A stretch of 37,435 bases of DNA. Origin: an uncultured Alphaproteobacteria bacterium. GTDB lineage: Bacteria > Pseudomonadota > Alphaproteobacteria > HIMB59 > GCA-002718135. The notes beneath the pieces are model-generated. The model saw only the letters and a list, made by a program, of their open reading frames with translations, searched no databases and was not told where the DNA came from. Position 1 is the first letter of the stretch. Every line of letters starts with the position of its first letter. Made by a program: the position numbers and the translations under genes. Location: the NCBI GenBank assembly GCA_902582755.1, contig CACHSZ010000008.1:1-37435 (forward strand). Direction: 5' to 3'. Shown here piece by piece: positions 17,874 through 26,107 of the stretch.

Positions 17874-20321
17874 ATGAGTAATAAAATTCCTACTTCTGCA
17901 AAAGTAGTTGTAATAGGCGGTGGTATAGCTGGATGTTCTGTAGCTTATCATTTAGCAAAATTTGGATGGAAAGATGTGATCTTGCTAGAAAGAGATCAAT
18001 TAACTTCTGGAACTACTTGGCATGCAGCAGGACTGATTGGTCAGATTGGTGCATCAGCAACCATTACAAAACTTAGAAATTATTCGTTAAATTTATATAA
18101 AGACCTGGAAAAAGAAACAGGATTAGCAACAGGTTTAAAGCAAAACGGCTCTTTAACTATTGCAACAACTAATGATCGATTAGAAGAATTAAAAAGGCAA
18201 GCTACTTTTGCTCAAAGATTTAATATAGAAGTTAATGAATTAGAAAAAAATCAGATTAAGGATATTTATTCTCTTATAAACACTGATGATGTAGTTGGTG
18301 GAATATTTATTCCAAAAGATGGTCAAGCAGATCCTGTTGGTATAACAAATGTTCTTGCTAAATCGGCAAAAATGTATGGTGCTCAAATATTTGAACATTG
18401 TTCAGTAAATAAAATCCTTACTAAAAATGGATCTATAGAAGGTGTAGATACAAAACATGGAAAAATTAAATGTGAGTATATTGTTCTAGCATCTGGAATG
18501 TGGTCCAGGCAGATAGCAAATGATATTAACGTTAGTATACCACTATATCCAAATGAACACTTCTATATATTAAGTGAGCCATTAAAAGAAATTTCTAAAT
18601 CGCTTCCAGTTCTTAGAGATTATAATAATTGCTTATATCTAAAAGAGGATGCTGGAAAAATTTTAGTAGGAATTTTTGAGCCTAAAGCAAAACCTGCATT
18701 TACTGATACGTATAAAGTGCCCAATGATTTTTCTTTTGGAGAACTACCTGAAGATTTTGATCATTTTGAACCGCATTTAAAAAATGCTATGAAAAGAATA
18801 CCAGCCCTTGAAAATGTAGGTATAAGAAAATTCTTTAACGGTCCTGAAGCTTTTACTCCAGATACAAATTATCTTTTAGGAGAAACACCAGAAATAAAAA
18901 ACTTTTATGTTTGTTGTGGATTTAATAGTATTGGTATTCAGAGTGCTGGTGGTGCAGGTAAGGTAACTGCAGAATGGATGATGAACGGTGAGGTTAATGA
19001 TGATCTTTACTCCTTAGATATTTCAAGATTTGAAAAATTTCACTCTGAGACAAAATTTATAACTGAAAGAGTTACTGAGTCATTAGGAGATTTATATGCA
19101 ATGCATTGGCCTTATAAACAACATAAATCTTCGAGAAATATTAAACTACTTCCTTTTCATAATGATTTGAAAAAAGAAGGAGCATGCTTTGGTCAAGTGG
19201 CCGGTTTTGAAAGACCAATGTGGTTTGCTCTAAATGGTAAGAAACCAGAATATGAGTATAGTTATGGCTATCAAAATTGGTATGATGCAGCAAAGTATGA
19301 AACAATAAACACAAGAAAAAACGCTGGTTTATTTGACTTAAGTGCCTTTGCAAAATTTGAAATTAAGGGAGACAATGCCTTCAACGATCTTCAACGATTA
19401 TGCTGTAATAATATTAAAAATTATCCCGGTAATACAACTTACACGCAAATGCTTAATTCAAATGGTGGCATTGTTGCCGATTTAACAGTTACTTGTATTG
19501 ATACTAATTCTTTTCGTATTGTAACGGGTTCATCTGTGAGAGAACATGATAAAAAACATATTTCAGAAAATTTAAGTAAAAGCACAACTTTAATTGATAT
19601 CACTGAAAGTTTAGCTTGCTTTGGTATTTTTGGTCCTAAAAGTAGAGAAATTCTAACAGAAATATTTGGAGAACATTTTTCAAACGACAAGTTTAAATTT
19701 GGAACTGCTAAAGAAATATCATTGAAAAATAATAAATTAATCTTCCAAAGATTATCTTTTGTTGGTGAACTTGGTTGGGAAATTTATGTTCCTATAAATA
19801 TATCTAGAGAAATTTATTTAGAGTTAGTTAAAGTTGGAGAAAAATATAACCTTTCACATGCTGGTGCTCATGCACTAGATATCATGAGAATGGAAAAGGG
19901 ATATTTACATTGGGGTCATGATATTTCTCCAGCTGAAAACCCTTTTGAAGCTGGATTAGAATTAACTGTTAAATTAAATAAAAAAACAGATTTTATAGGT
20001 AAAGAAGCTTTAAAAATAAAGAATAGAATTAAAAAGAAACAACTAACAAATTTTGTTTTAGAAAAATCTACGCCGGGAAACCCTCTCTTATTACATGATG
20101 AGCCTATTTATTATAAAAATAAAATTGTGGGAGAAACAACTTCTAGCAATTATTCATTTTGTTATAATAAAAATATGGTTTTTGGATATATAGATTCAGA
20201 AATAGATTTAAAAAAATTAAATGGAAGTAATTTTGAAGTTGAGGTTGCTAAAAATAAATATGTTATGTCTGTTCAATTTAATCCATTGCATGATCCTGAA
20301 AATAATTTTACAAAAATATAG
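17874..20321 (+). CDS. Dimethylglycine/sarcosine dehydrogenase-like FAD oxidoreductase with GcvT domain
   Basis: Two-domain enzyme of 815 residues, predicted to demethylate dimethylglycine or sarcosine and pass the one-carbon unit to tetrahydrofolate. The N-terminal DAO-type FAD domain has VVVIGGGIAGCSVAYHLA with GGGIAG at 15-20. His50 in TWHAAGL is at the position that carries covalent FAD in DMGDH and SARDH. FNGPEAFTPD and GFNSIGIQSAGGAGK close the FAD domain. From about residue 430 onward it is a GcvT-like aminomethyltransferase domain with GELGWEIYVP, ALDIMRMEKGY and NPFEAGLE. The length fits mitochondrial DMGDH. The exact substrate cannot be settled from sequence. It follows HIBCH by 8 bp in the catabolic run. 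Confidence 0.88.
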   Translation: MSNKIPTSAKVVVIGGGIAGCSVAYHLAKFGWKDVILLERDQLTSGTTWHAAGLIGQIGASATITKLRNYSLNLYKDLEKETGLATGLKQNGSLTIATTNDRLEELKRQATFAQRFNIEVNELEKNQIKDIYSLINTDDVVGGIFIPKDGQADPVGITNVLAKSAKMYGAQIFEHCSVNKILTKNGSIEGVDTKHGKIKCEYIVLASGMWSRQIANDINVSIPLYPNEHFYILSEPLKEISKSLPVLRDYNNCLYLKEDAGKILVGIFEPKAKPAFTDTYKVPNDFSFGELPEDFDHFEPHLKNAMKRIPALENVGIRKFFNGPEAFTPDTNYLLGETPEIKNFYVCCGFNSIGIQSAGGAGKVTAEWMMNGEVNDDLYSLDISRFEKFHSETKFITERVTESLGDLYAMHWPYKQHKSSRNIKLLPFHNDLKKEGACFGQVAGFERPMWFALNGKKPEYEYSYGYQNWYDAAKYETINTRKNAGLFDLSAFAKFEIKGDNAFNDLQRLCCNNIKNYPGNTTYTQMLNSNGGIVADLTVTCIDTNSFRIVTGSSVREHDKKHISENLSKSTTLIDITESLACFGIFGPKSREILTEIFGEHFSNDKFKFGTAKEISLKNNKLIFQRLSFVGELGWEIYVPINISREIYLELVKVGEKYNLSHAGAHALDIMRMEKGYLHWGHDISPAENPFEAGLELTVKLNKKTDFIGKEALKIKNRIKKKQLTNFVLEKSTPGNPLLLHDEPIYYKNKIVGETTSSNYSFCYNKNMVFGYIDSEIDLKKLNGSNFEVEVAKNKYVMSVQFNPLHDPENNFTKI

Positions 20322-20339
20322 TTTTTGACGATCTAATAT

Positions 20340-21218
20340 ATGAAAACAATTAGATTATTTTTTTCTATAGTAGTAATTATATTAATAATTTTATCTATCT
20401 TTATTTATATTTTTCTAAATAATTTTGAAAAAGAAAAAATAATTAGTGATATTGAGAAAAAATTTGAAATTAAAATTAATGAAAAAAATAAAACTAAAAT
20501 AGATATTTTTCCAATTGTGAGGCTTAACACAAATTTAGAAATTAAAGATTACAAAAATAATTTATACTTTGATAATATTAGAATTGATATTTCTCAGCCC
20601 GTATTTCAAGTTTCAGGAAATCTAAATATTGTAATTGATAATTTGAATATTAATAATATTAATTTCAGTGAAGTAAATATTAATGGAAAAGTCAGTTATA
20701 TTGAAAATTATCTTAAAGATAGTGATAATTTAGAAAATTTATTTGACTCAATTTATAATATTAATGGAAAAATAACATTAGAAACAACTAATGAAGAAAA
20801 ATTTCTTATTTCATTTTTAAAATTATTCTTTGAAAAATTAGAAAATCAAAAAAATCAAAAATTTGCATTTTCTGAACTTATAAATGCTTTTGGTAATGAA
20901 AGTTCTAATTTTAAAGGCGCAATAAATAAAAATAAAAATATTTTAGAAACTAGCAAAATTGCAATTAGCAATAAAAATAACAGAATTCTTATAAAAGGTG
21001 AATACAATTACAGTAATAATTTTATAGATATTATTTTAAAATTATCTCAAAATAATGAAATATATTTAACTACTTTGATAAAAGGAAACTTAAATAATCC
21101 TAATATAAGTTTTGATAAAAATTCAAAATTTTTTCAAAATTCAAACTCAAATGAAAATAATATAATTGAAGAAAGTGTCATTCAATTTTTAAATAATTTT
21201 TTTGATTTCAATGATTGA
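20340..21218 (+). CDS. Membrane-anchored AsmA-like protein, function unknown
   Basis: A 292-residue protein with one N-terminal membrane helix (about residues 4-27) and a long, Asn/Lys/Ile-rich beta-type region outside the membrane. The pattern resembles a short AsmA-family protein: a helix, then KTKIDIFPIVRLNTNLEIKD (the segment after the helix), and near the end GEYNYSNNFIDIILKL followed by KGNLNNPNISFD, like the AsmA C-terminal strands. AsmA-like proteins are tied to lipid transport between membranes, but nothing here proves that role. It is much shorter than E. coli AsmA (about 617 residues). It starts 18 bp after the dehydrogenase gene and overlaps the AEC permease start by 8 bp. Weak family call; a fast-evolving envelope protein is the safe description. 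Confidence 0.62.
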   Translation: MKTIRLFFSIVVIILIILSIFIYIFLNNFEKEKIISDIEKKFEIKINEKNKTKIDIFPIVRLNTNLEIKDYKNNLYFDNIRIDISQPVFQVSGNLNIVIDNLNINNINFSEVNINGKVSYIENYLKDSDNLENLFDSIYNINGKITLETTNEEKFLISFLKLFFEKLENQKNQKFAFSELINAFGNESSNFKGAINKNKNILETSKIAISNKNNRILIKGEYNYSNNFIDIILKLSQNNEIYLTTLIKGNLNNPNISFDKNSKFFQNSNSNENNIIEESVIQFLNNFFDFND

Positions 21219-22149
21219 CTTATTAAATATAGTTAGCAGTGTGTTTGGATATATCCTTTTTGGATTTTTTGTAAATAAATTACAAATACTTCCAAAAAAA
21301 TATATTGATTATTTTGATTTTACTGGTTTTAACATTCTTTTACCTTTAGCTTTAATTATATATTTTTGGCAAGTCTCATTTCCTCAAATTAATTCTATTG
21401 GCCTGATCATCTCATTTTTTGCTTCAGGAATTTTTATATCCATGACTGGATTTTTAATTAGCAAACAATTTTTAAATTTTAAAACAGATGACTCTGCACT
21501 TTTTGGATTAGCTGCTTGTTTTGGTAACACAGTAGCAATGGGAATACCTCTTATGTATGCAGTTTTGGGTCCAATAAATACAATCCCTTATATGATATTA
21601 GTTTTTTTTCATGGTATTGTTCATTTTAGCTATACTGTTATTATAATAGAAGTTTATAGAAATAGACAAAAAAGCATTGTCGAAATTTTTTATCAAATAT
21701 TATTAGGTATAATTAAAAATATTGTACTTTTTGGAATGATAATTGGTATCATTCTTAATTACTCTAATCTTATTGTTCCATCTATTATGAAAGAGCCCTT
21801 AGATATTTTTGTGAACCTTGCTCTTCCAATGGTTCTCATTTCTTTAGGTCTTGCATTAGGAAATTTTAAAATTAGAGAAAATATTTATGGCGCAATACTA
21901 TTAACTATCTTAAAAAATTTTATTCACCCTATAATTGCATTTTGTTTAGCGAATTTTATACTAGAGCTTGATAATCTCTTGGTAATTATTGTTACTATGG
22001 CCGCAGCTTTACCAAGTGGGTCTCAGTCATATTATTTTGCATACAGATATAACTCATTAAAAGCTGTAGTTTCTTCAAATGTAGTATTAAGTACGTTTGT
22101 TAGTTTTTTTACACTATCTTTATTATTAGTATTTTTTGATATTACGTAG
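21211..22149 (+). CDS. AEC (auxin efflux carrier) family transporter
   Basis: Predicted inner-membrane permease of about 312 residues with some ten hydrophobic helices in two halves. Features of the AEC family: FGYILFGFFVNKLQILP at the start, NILLPLALIIYF in helix 2, AACFGNTVAMGIPLMYAVLG in helix 4, LALPMVLISLGLALG in the second half, and AAALPSGSQSYYFAYRY near the C-terminus. Bacterial members move malonate, malate or amino-acid-like anions; the substrate here is unknown. The start is ATG 21211, overlapping the preceding stop by 8 bp (ATGATTGA); a TTG three codons upstream is less likely. Last gene of the plus-strand run, overlapping the convergent TPR gene by 8 bp. Confidence 0.9.
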   Translation: MIDLLNIVSSVFGYILFGFFVNKLQILPKKYIDYFDFTGFNILLPLALIIYFWQVSFPQINSIGLIISFFASGIFISMTGFLISKQFLNFKTDDSALFGLAACFGNTVAMGIPLMYAVLGPINTIPYMILVFFHGIVHFSYTVIIIEVYRNRQKSIVEIFYQILLGIIKNIVLFGMIIGIILNYSNLIVPSIMKEPLDIFVNLALPMVLISLGLALGNFKIRENIYGAILLTILKNFIHPIIAFCLANFILELDNLLVIIVTMAAALPSGSQSYYFAYRYNSLKAVVSSNVVLSTFVSFFTLSLLLVFFDIT

Positions 22150-22696
22150 ATTGAGAAATAAACGATTGTATTCTCTCTTTTTTATCCATAGTTTTAACAC
22201 TAAATGGAAAAATCTCTAACATCTTGTCATATACATCAATTGCCTGTTGAAACTGGCCCTGATGAATAAAAATTAAACCCATTCCATCAAGTGCACCAAA
22301 ATGTCTTGGTTCTAATTCAAGAGTTTTAATGATGTCTTGCATAGATTGATCAAAATTACCCATCATAAAGTGAACTGTAGCTCTTTTATTCCAACCTTCA
22401 GCAAAATTAGGATCTTCTTCAATTAAATTATTAAAAAATCTAATTGCTAGTGGATAATTTCTTAAATTCATAGCTTGAATACCCTTTTCAAAATATTCAA
22501 TTACTTTTGGATCATCAATTTCATACCATATATTCCAAATGTCAGATATTAAATCTCTTATCTCATCCTGATTTTCAGTCTCATTTAATTTTTTAAACAA
22601 ATTATTTAGCCGTGGATCATTTTGATCTGCTAATGCTATCTTACTAGCAAACAAAATACTTATACAGACAATTAATATTTTAAAGATAACTCTCAT
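22142..22696 (-). CDS. Secreted tetratricopeptide-repeat protein
   Basis: About 184 residues. An N-terminal signal peptide ends in SKIALA before DQND, so the protein is probably periplasmic. At least two and probably three TPR units follow, with characteristic spacing: NYPLAIRFFNNLIEEDPNFA, then GNFDQSMQDIIKTLELEPRH, then GQFQQAIDVYDKMLEIFP. TPRs mediate protein-protein contacts; no partner is visible. I chose ATG 22696 because it places the signal peptide at the true N-terminus; an upstream ATG at 22735 would add 13 charged residues and lengthen the overlap with the DUF2805 gene from 17 to 56 bp. Confidence 0.83.
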   Translation of the reverse strand: MRVIFKILIVCISILFASKIALADQNDPRLNNLFKKLNETENQDEIRDLISDIWNIWYEIDDPKVIEYFEKGIQAMNLRNYPLAIRFFNNLIEEDPNFAEGWNKRATVHFMMGNFDQSMQDIIKTLELEPRHFGALDGMGLIFIHQGQFQQAIDVYDKMLEIFPFSVKTMDKKERIQSFISQST

Positions 22697-22913
22697 ATTT
22701 AAATGATTTTTCAGATAGATTTCTTTTCTTTTCATGCTTTCTCGTTCTCCCTGTTACTCTAGTTCTCCATATTTTAAATGATCTAGGTTTAAGATTTGTT
22801 CTCATTATTTTTATAACCTCTGATTCGGTTACACCGTGAATTCTTTTTATTTTTTCAAAAGAGGTTTTATCGCACCAGGCTAATTTAATAATATTATCTA
22901 TATTCTCCTGCAT
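22680..22913 (-). CDS. DUF2805 / TIGR03643 family protein
   Basis: Small basic protein of 77 residues. Recognised from IIKLAWCDKTSFEKIKRIHG near 8-27, SEVIKIMR, and LKPRSFKIWRTRVTGR around 41-56, which match the DUF2805 pattern (helix-turn-helix-like, ending in an Arg-rich tail). Function is unknown; the basic fold would suit nucleic-acid binding, but that is a guess. It starts 40 bp from the divergent GST gene, and its 3' end overlaps the start of the TPR gene. Confidence 0.82.
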   Translation of the reverse strand: MQENIDNIIKLAWCDKTSFEKIKRIHGVTESEVIKIMRTNLKPRSFKIWRTRVTGRTRKHEKKRNLSEKSFKYESYL

Positions 22914-22953
22914 ATTATGAATATAGTTCTCTATTAATTAAATTCTAAAAAAA

Positions 22954-23577
22954 ATGATTGATTTGTATTCATCACCTACCCCTAATGGTCGAAAAATTAG
23001 CATTATGCTTGAAGAATTAGGTGTAGATTTTAATCCTATTTTAATAAATTTAGATAAAAAAGAGCAGTTTAGTGAAGAATTTTCAAAAATATCTCCTACA
23101 AATAAAATTCCTGTAATTGTAGATAATGATAACAACCAAACAGTATTCGAATCCGGGGCTATCCTTCTTTATCTGGCAAAAAAATATGATAAATTTCTAA
23201 ATAAAGATAAGTATTGGGAAATAATACAATGGGTTTTTTTTCAAATGGCTTACGTTGGACCAATGCTAGGCCAGGCTCATCAATATTTATTTTATCATCC
23301 TGGTAAAAGCAAATTTGCAGAAGATAAAACAAAAGGCTATGCAAAACATATATATTCAATTTTGGATAAAAGACTTTCTAAACAAGAATATTTTTCGGAT
23401 ACCTATTCAATAGCTGATATTTCAATTTGGCCTTGGACAGCTCGTTATGAAAGACATCAAATAAATTTGCATGATTATCCAAATGTGTTGAGATGGTATA
23501 AACAAATATCAATAAGACCCGCAGTTATTAAAGGATATAATTCTGTAGGCGAATCTTATGAAATCCCTAAACCTTAA
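22954..23577 (+). CDS. yfcG: Glutathione S-transferase, YfcG/Ure2p-like (nu class)
   Basis: A 207-residue GST with an N-terminal thioredoxin fold and C-terminal helical domain. MIDLYSSPTPNGRK at the N-terminus places Thr9 and Asn11 where E. coli YfcG uses them to hold glutathione; the catalytic Cys or Tyr of other GST classes is absent. NKIPVIVD (cis-Pro), FESGAILLYLAKK, GPMLGQAHQY, SIADISIWPW and the C-terminal RPAV all match YfcG. That group acts as a glutathione-dependent disulfide reductase rather than a detoxifying transferase. Monocistronic on the plus strand; its stop shares TTAA with lysE. The symbol is by similarity. Confidence 0.87.
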   Translation: MIDLYSSPTPNGRKISIMLEELGVDFNPILINLDKKEQFSEEFSKISPTNKIPVIVDNDNNQTVFESGAILLYLAKKYDKFLNKDKYWEIIQWVFFQMAYVGPMLGQAHQYLFYHPGKSKFAEDKTKGYAKHIYSILDKRLSKQEYFSDTYSIADISIWPWTARYERHQINLHDYPNVLRWYKQISIRPAVIKGYNSVGESYEIPKP

Positions 23578-24182
23578 GTGTTGTAAAATAATACTGAACC
23601 TGCTGTTATAATTAAAAGGATTGCTAAAAACCATTCAACAATTTTTTTTAATTTTTCATTATTAAGATATTGTCTGATAACACTTCCTCCATATGCCCAT
23701 ATACTAATGGAAGGAATATTAACTACTGTAGACATAATAACCATAAATATTGTTCCAATTATTATATTTTCATCTTTTGGATAATATAATGTTACTGCAG
23801 TTGAACAGATTACCCAAGCTTTTGGATTTACAAATTGAAACAAAATTGCTTCATGATATTTTAATGGTCTTGATCTATCTTCTGTCTTTGAGATATTTAA
23901 AGACCCAAACATTTTATATGCTAAATAAAGAATGTAGCCTGCTCCAACATATCTTAAAATATCATAGAGTACAGGATAAGTAATAAACAAAGATCCAAGA
24001 CCTAAGCATACAAGTGCTAATTGCAAACCATGACCAGAAGGAATGCCAAAAATATTAGGTATAGATCTTATAAATCCAAATTTAATACCTGATGCAGTTA
24101 AAATACTATTGTTTGGACCTGGAGTTACGTACATAATAAAATTATACACTGCTAAGGCAGCTATTAATTCCCATGTAATCAT
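23574..24182 (-). CDS. LysE/RhtB family amino-acid exporter
   Basis: Inner-membrane exporter of 202 residues with about six hydrophobic helices. Family marks: TPGPNNSILTASGIKFGF near residues 21-38 (the conserved PGP-N), a following GHGLQLALVCLGLG, YLAYKMF, and FVNPKAWVICSTAV in the second half. These proteins export amino acids such as lysine, threonine, homoserine or leucine; the substrate is not predictable here. Follows yajQ by 3 bp at the end of the yqaA-rmuC-yajQ-lysE run. Confidence 0.9.
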   Translation of the reverse strand: MITWELIAALAVYNFIMYVTPGPNNSILTASGIKFGFIRSIPNIFGIPSGHGLQLALVCLGLGSLFITYPVLYDILRYVGAGYILYLAYKMFGSLNISKTEDRSRPLKYHEAILFQFVNPKAWVICSTAVTLYYPKDENIIIGTIFMVIMSTVVNIPSISIWAYGGSVIRQYLNNEKLKKIVEWFLAILLIITAGSVLFYNT

Positions 24183-24185
24183 TTT

Positions 24186-24671
24186 TTAATCTCTAAAATT
24201 TACAAATTGGACAGGTATACCTATCTTAGCATCCTCAATAAGCTTCATTACACTTTGTAAATCATCTTTTTTCTTTCCTTCAACACGAAGCTCATTCCCA
24301 TTGATCTTTACTTGAACTTTTAATTTAGAACTTTTGACATCAGAAGTAATTTTTTTACACAGTGATTGCTCAATTCCTTCTACCAATTCATACGTCTGAC
24401 GAATTTTATTTCCCCCAGCTTTTTCCATATCATTTTTTTTTAAACATAAAGGATCAACTTTTCGTCTAACAAAATGAGTAACGAGCATGTCATTTACTTG
24501 ACCAGCTTTCATTTCATCATCAGTAATAACAACTATAGTATTTTCTTTTTTTTCAATTGAAGTATCTGATCCTTTAAAATCATACCTAGTAGTAATTTCT
24601 CTTGTAGCATTTCCTAGTGCATTATCAATTTCTTGATGATCTAATCTGTTTACAATATCAAAACTAGGCAT
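24186..24671 (-). CDS. yajQ: YajQ family cyclic-di-GMP/nucleotide-binding protein
   Basis: UPF0234 family protein of 161 residues, full length. Recognised from MPSFDIVNRLDHQEIDNA, TRYDFKGSD, VRRKVDPLCL and the C-terminal IPVQFVNFRD. Two ferredoxin-like repeats are typical of the family. YajQ homologues bind nucleic acid or cyclic di-GMP in some species; the role here is unproven. It lies between rmuC and lysE with 3-4 bp gaps, so probably co-transcribed. Confidence 0.95.
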   Translation of the reverse strand: MPSFDIVNRLDHQEIDNALGNATREITTRYDFKGSDTSIEKKENTIVVITDDEMKAGQVNDMLVTHFVRRKVDPLCLKKNDMEKAGGNKIRQTYELVEGIEQSLCKKITSDVKSSKLKVQVKINGNELRVEGKKKDDLQSVMKLIEDAKIGIPVQFVNFRD

Positions 24672-24675
24672 TTAT

Positions 24676-25635
24676 TTAGTTTATTACATCGTCATTTATA
24701 TCTGGCAACTGTTTTTTAGTGCTTAATCTTCCTAATTTTTTCATCTTTTCTACTTTTTTAGTCAAACTTCCTGAACCATCTTGCAATCTTTGTTTAGCTT
24801 CGTCCATTTTTGATTTAGCTAAATCTATTGACTGATTAGCTTTTACAAACGACTCATATACACTGACTGTTTTATCATAAATATCTGATGCAGCTGATGC
24901 TATATCTTTTATTGTTTTAGATTGTTTATCAACCCGCCACATATTTTCTACAGCTTTAAGTAAAAAGGGCAAAGTTGATGGTCCAACAATAATTATTTTA
25001 TTGTTCCATGAATCTTCTATAAGTTTATTTGCCTCATTATATAAAGTAAGTAATGCTGGTTCTATTGGAACAAACATTAAAACATTATCAATTGTATTGA
25101 TTCCATATATTTTTGAATAATTATCTTTACTCAGACTTCTAATCGAAGTTTTTGTTGAATCCAAAAATTTTTTCAAAAATATCTTCTTTTGTTGATTGTC
25201 ATTTGTATTAGAATAATCATGCCAAGAATCTAAGGACACTTTTGAATCTATAATTATGTGTCTATTACCAGGCATATGAACAATTACATCGGGTTTTTGT
25301 AAATTGCCATCTTCATCTCTAAAAGTTTTTTGAGTTGCGTACTCTTCTCCTTCTCTTAAACCAACACTATCTAAAATATTTTTAAGTACAAATTCTCCCC
25401 AAGGACCTTGTTGAAGTGCACCACCTCTAATTAATGTATTCTCAATTCTATCTTGAGCTAAATTAAAATTTTGCAAAGATTGCTGAATTGATTGCATGTG
25501 ATTTTTTAAGGAAGTAAGATCAGTATCATCTTTTATTTCAGAACTTTTTGTTTTGCGAAGAAAAAATAAAATTGATAAAAAACCAACTCCAGATAAAAAA
25601 CCAATAATGAAAACAAATATAAGATTTTCAAACAT
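24676..25635 (-). CDS. rmuC: DNA recombination protein RmuC
   Basis: RmuC-family protein of 319 residues, probably anchored by the N-terminal helix (about 5-26) and followed by a helical region. The nuclease-like core carries GALQQGPWGE (72-81), Asp116 in PDVIVHMP and DSK at 130-132, arranged as in PD-(D/E)XK folds, then FVPIEPALL and the C-terminal coiled region. RmuC limits inversion at short repeats in E. coli; it is shorter here than the E. coli protein (about 475), lacking much of the coiled coil. The start is set at ATG 25635; a GTG just before it adds one residue. Confidence 0.92.
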   Translation of the reverse strand: MFENLIFVFIIGFLSGVGFLSILFFLRKTKSSEIKDDTDLTSLKNHMQSIQQSLQNFNLAQDRIENTLIRGGALQQGPWGEFVLKNILDSVGLREGEEYATQKTFRDEDGNLQKPDVIVHMPGNRHIIIDSKVSLDSWHDYSNTNDNQQKKIFLKKFLDSTKTSIRSLSKDNYSKIYGINTIDNVLMFVPIEPALLTLYNEANKLIEDSWNNKIIIVGPSTLPFLLKAVENMWRVDKQSKTIKDIASAASDIYDKTVSVYESFVKANQSIDLAKSKMDEAKQRLQDGSGSLTKKVEKMKKLGRLSTKKQLPDINDDVIN

Positions 25636-25641
25636 CACTAT

Positions 25642-26058
25642 TTAGATAAGATATAAATATATTATCAAATATCTAGCAATTTTCCCAATAGATACAAATA
25701 TTAAAAAAAAAGTAATATTATATTTTACTGTACCTGCTGCAAATGCGATTGGATCTCCAATAATAGGTACCCATGAAAATAATAATGACCATTTTCCATA
25801 CTTTTTGAAAATATCTGTAGCTTTCTGTAATAAATATTTATTTACAGGAAACCAAGGTTTCTTAATAAGAAAATTTACAAAGTAACCACATATCCAACTG
25901 AGTAGAGATCCTAAAATATTACCTACTGAAGCAAAAAATAATAATAAAAATGGATTATACTTATTAGATAATAATAGTGCTGATAAATATGTCTCTGAAG
26001 CAAAAGGAAAAAAAGTACCTAAAGACAAACAAAAAATAAATAATGATGAATAGATCAA
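25642..26058 (-). CDS. YqaA/DedA (VTT/SNARE-associated) family membrane protein
   Basis: Small inner-membrane protein, 138 residues. Family marks: PFASETYLSALLL with the Glu typical of YqaA proteins, SVGNILGSLLSWICGY, and FKKYGKWSLLFSWVPIIGDPIAFAAG written across the second half (the GD-P motif of VTT proteins). Broader DedA proteins are linked to lipid scrambling or undecaprenyl-phosphate recycling; the YqaA branch is uncharacterised. The start is a TTG at 26058; no ATG or GTG is near, so the exact N-terminus is uncertain. Leads the rmuC-yajQ-lysE run and is divergent from the M24 peptidase gene. Confidence 0.85.
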   Translation of the reverse strand: MIYSSLFIFCLSLGTFFPFASETYLSALLLSNKYNPFLLLFFASVGNILGSLLSWICGYFVNFLIKKPWFPVNKYLLQKATDIFKKYGKWSLLFSWVPIIGDPIAFAAGTVKYNITFFLIFVSIGKIARYLIIYLYLI

Positions 26059-26070
26059 AGTATTTCTTAT

Positions 26071-26096
26071 TGTTAATTTATGTTAATGTTATGTTA
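26071..26096. repeat. Four TGTTA units in the yqaA/M24-peptidase divergent gap
   Basis: TGTTA occurs at 26071, 26081, 26087 and 26092, within the 49 bp between two divergent starts. It may be a regulator-binding cluster or merely AT-rich drift; I see no matching array elsewhere. Confidence 0.3.
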
Positions 26097-26107
26097 CTTA
26101 TCAATTT

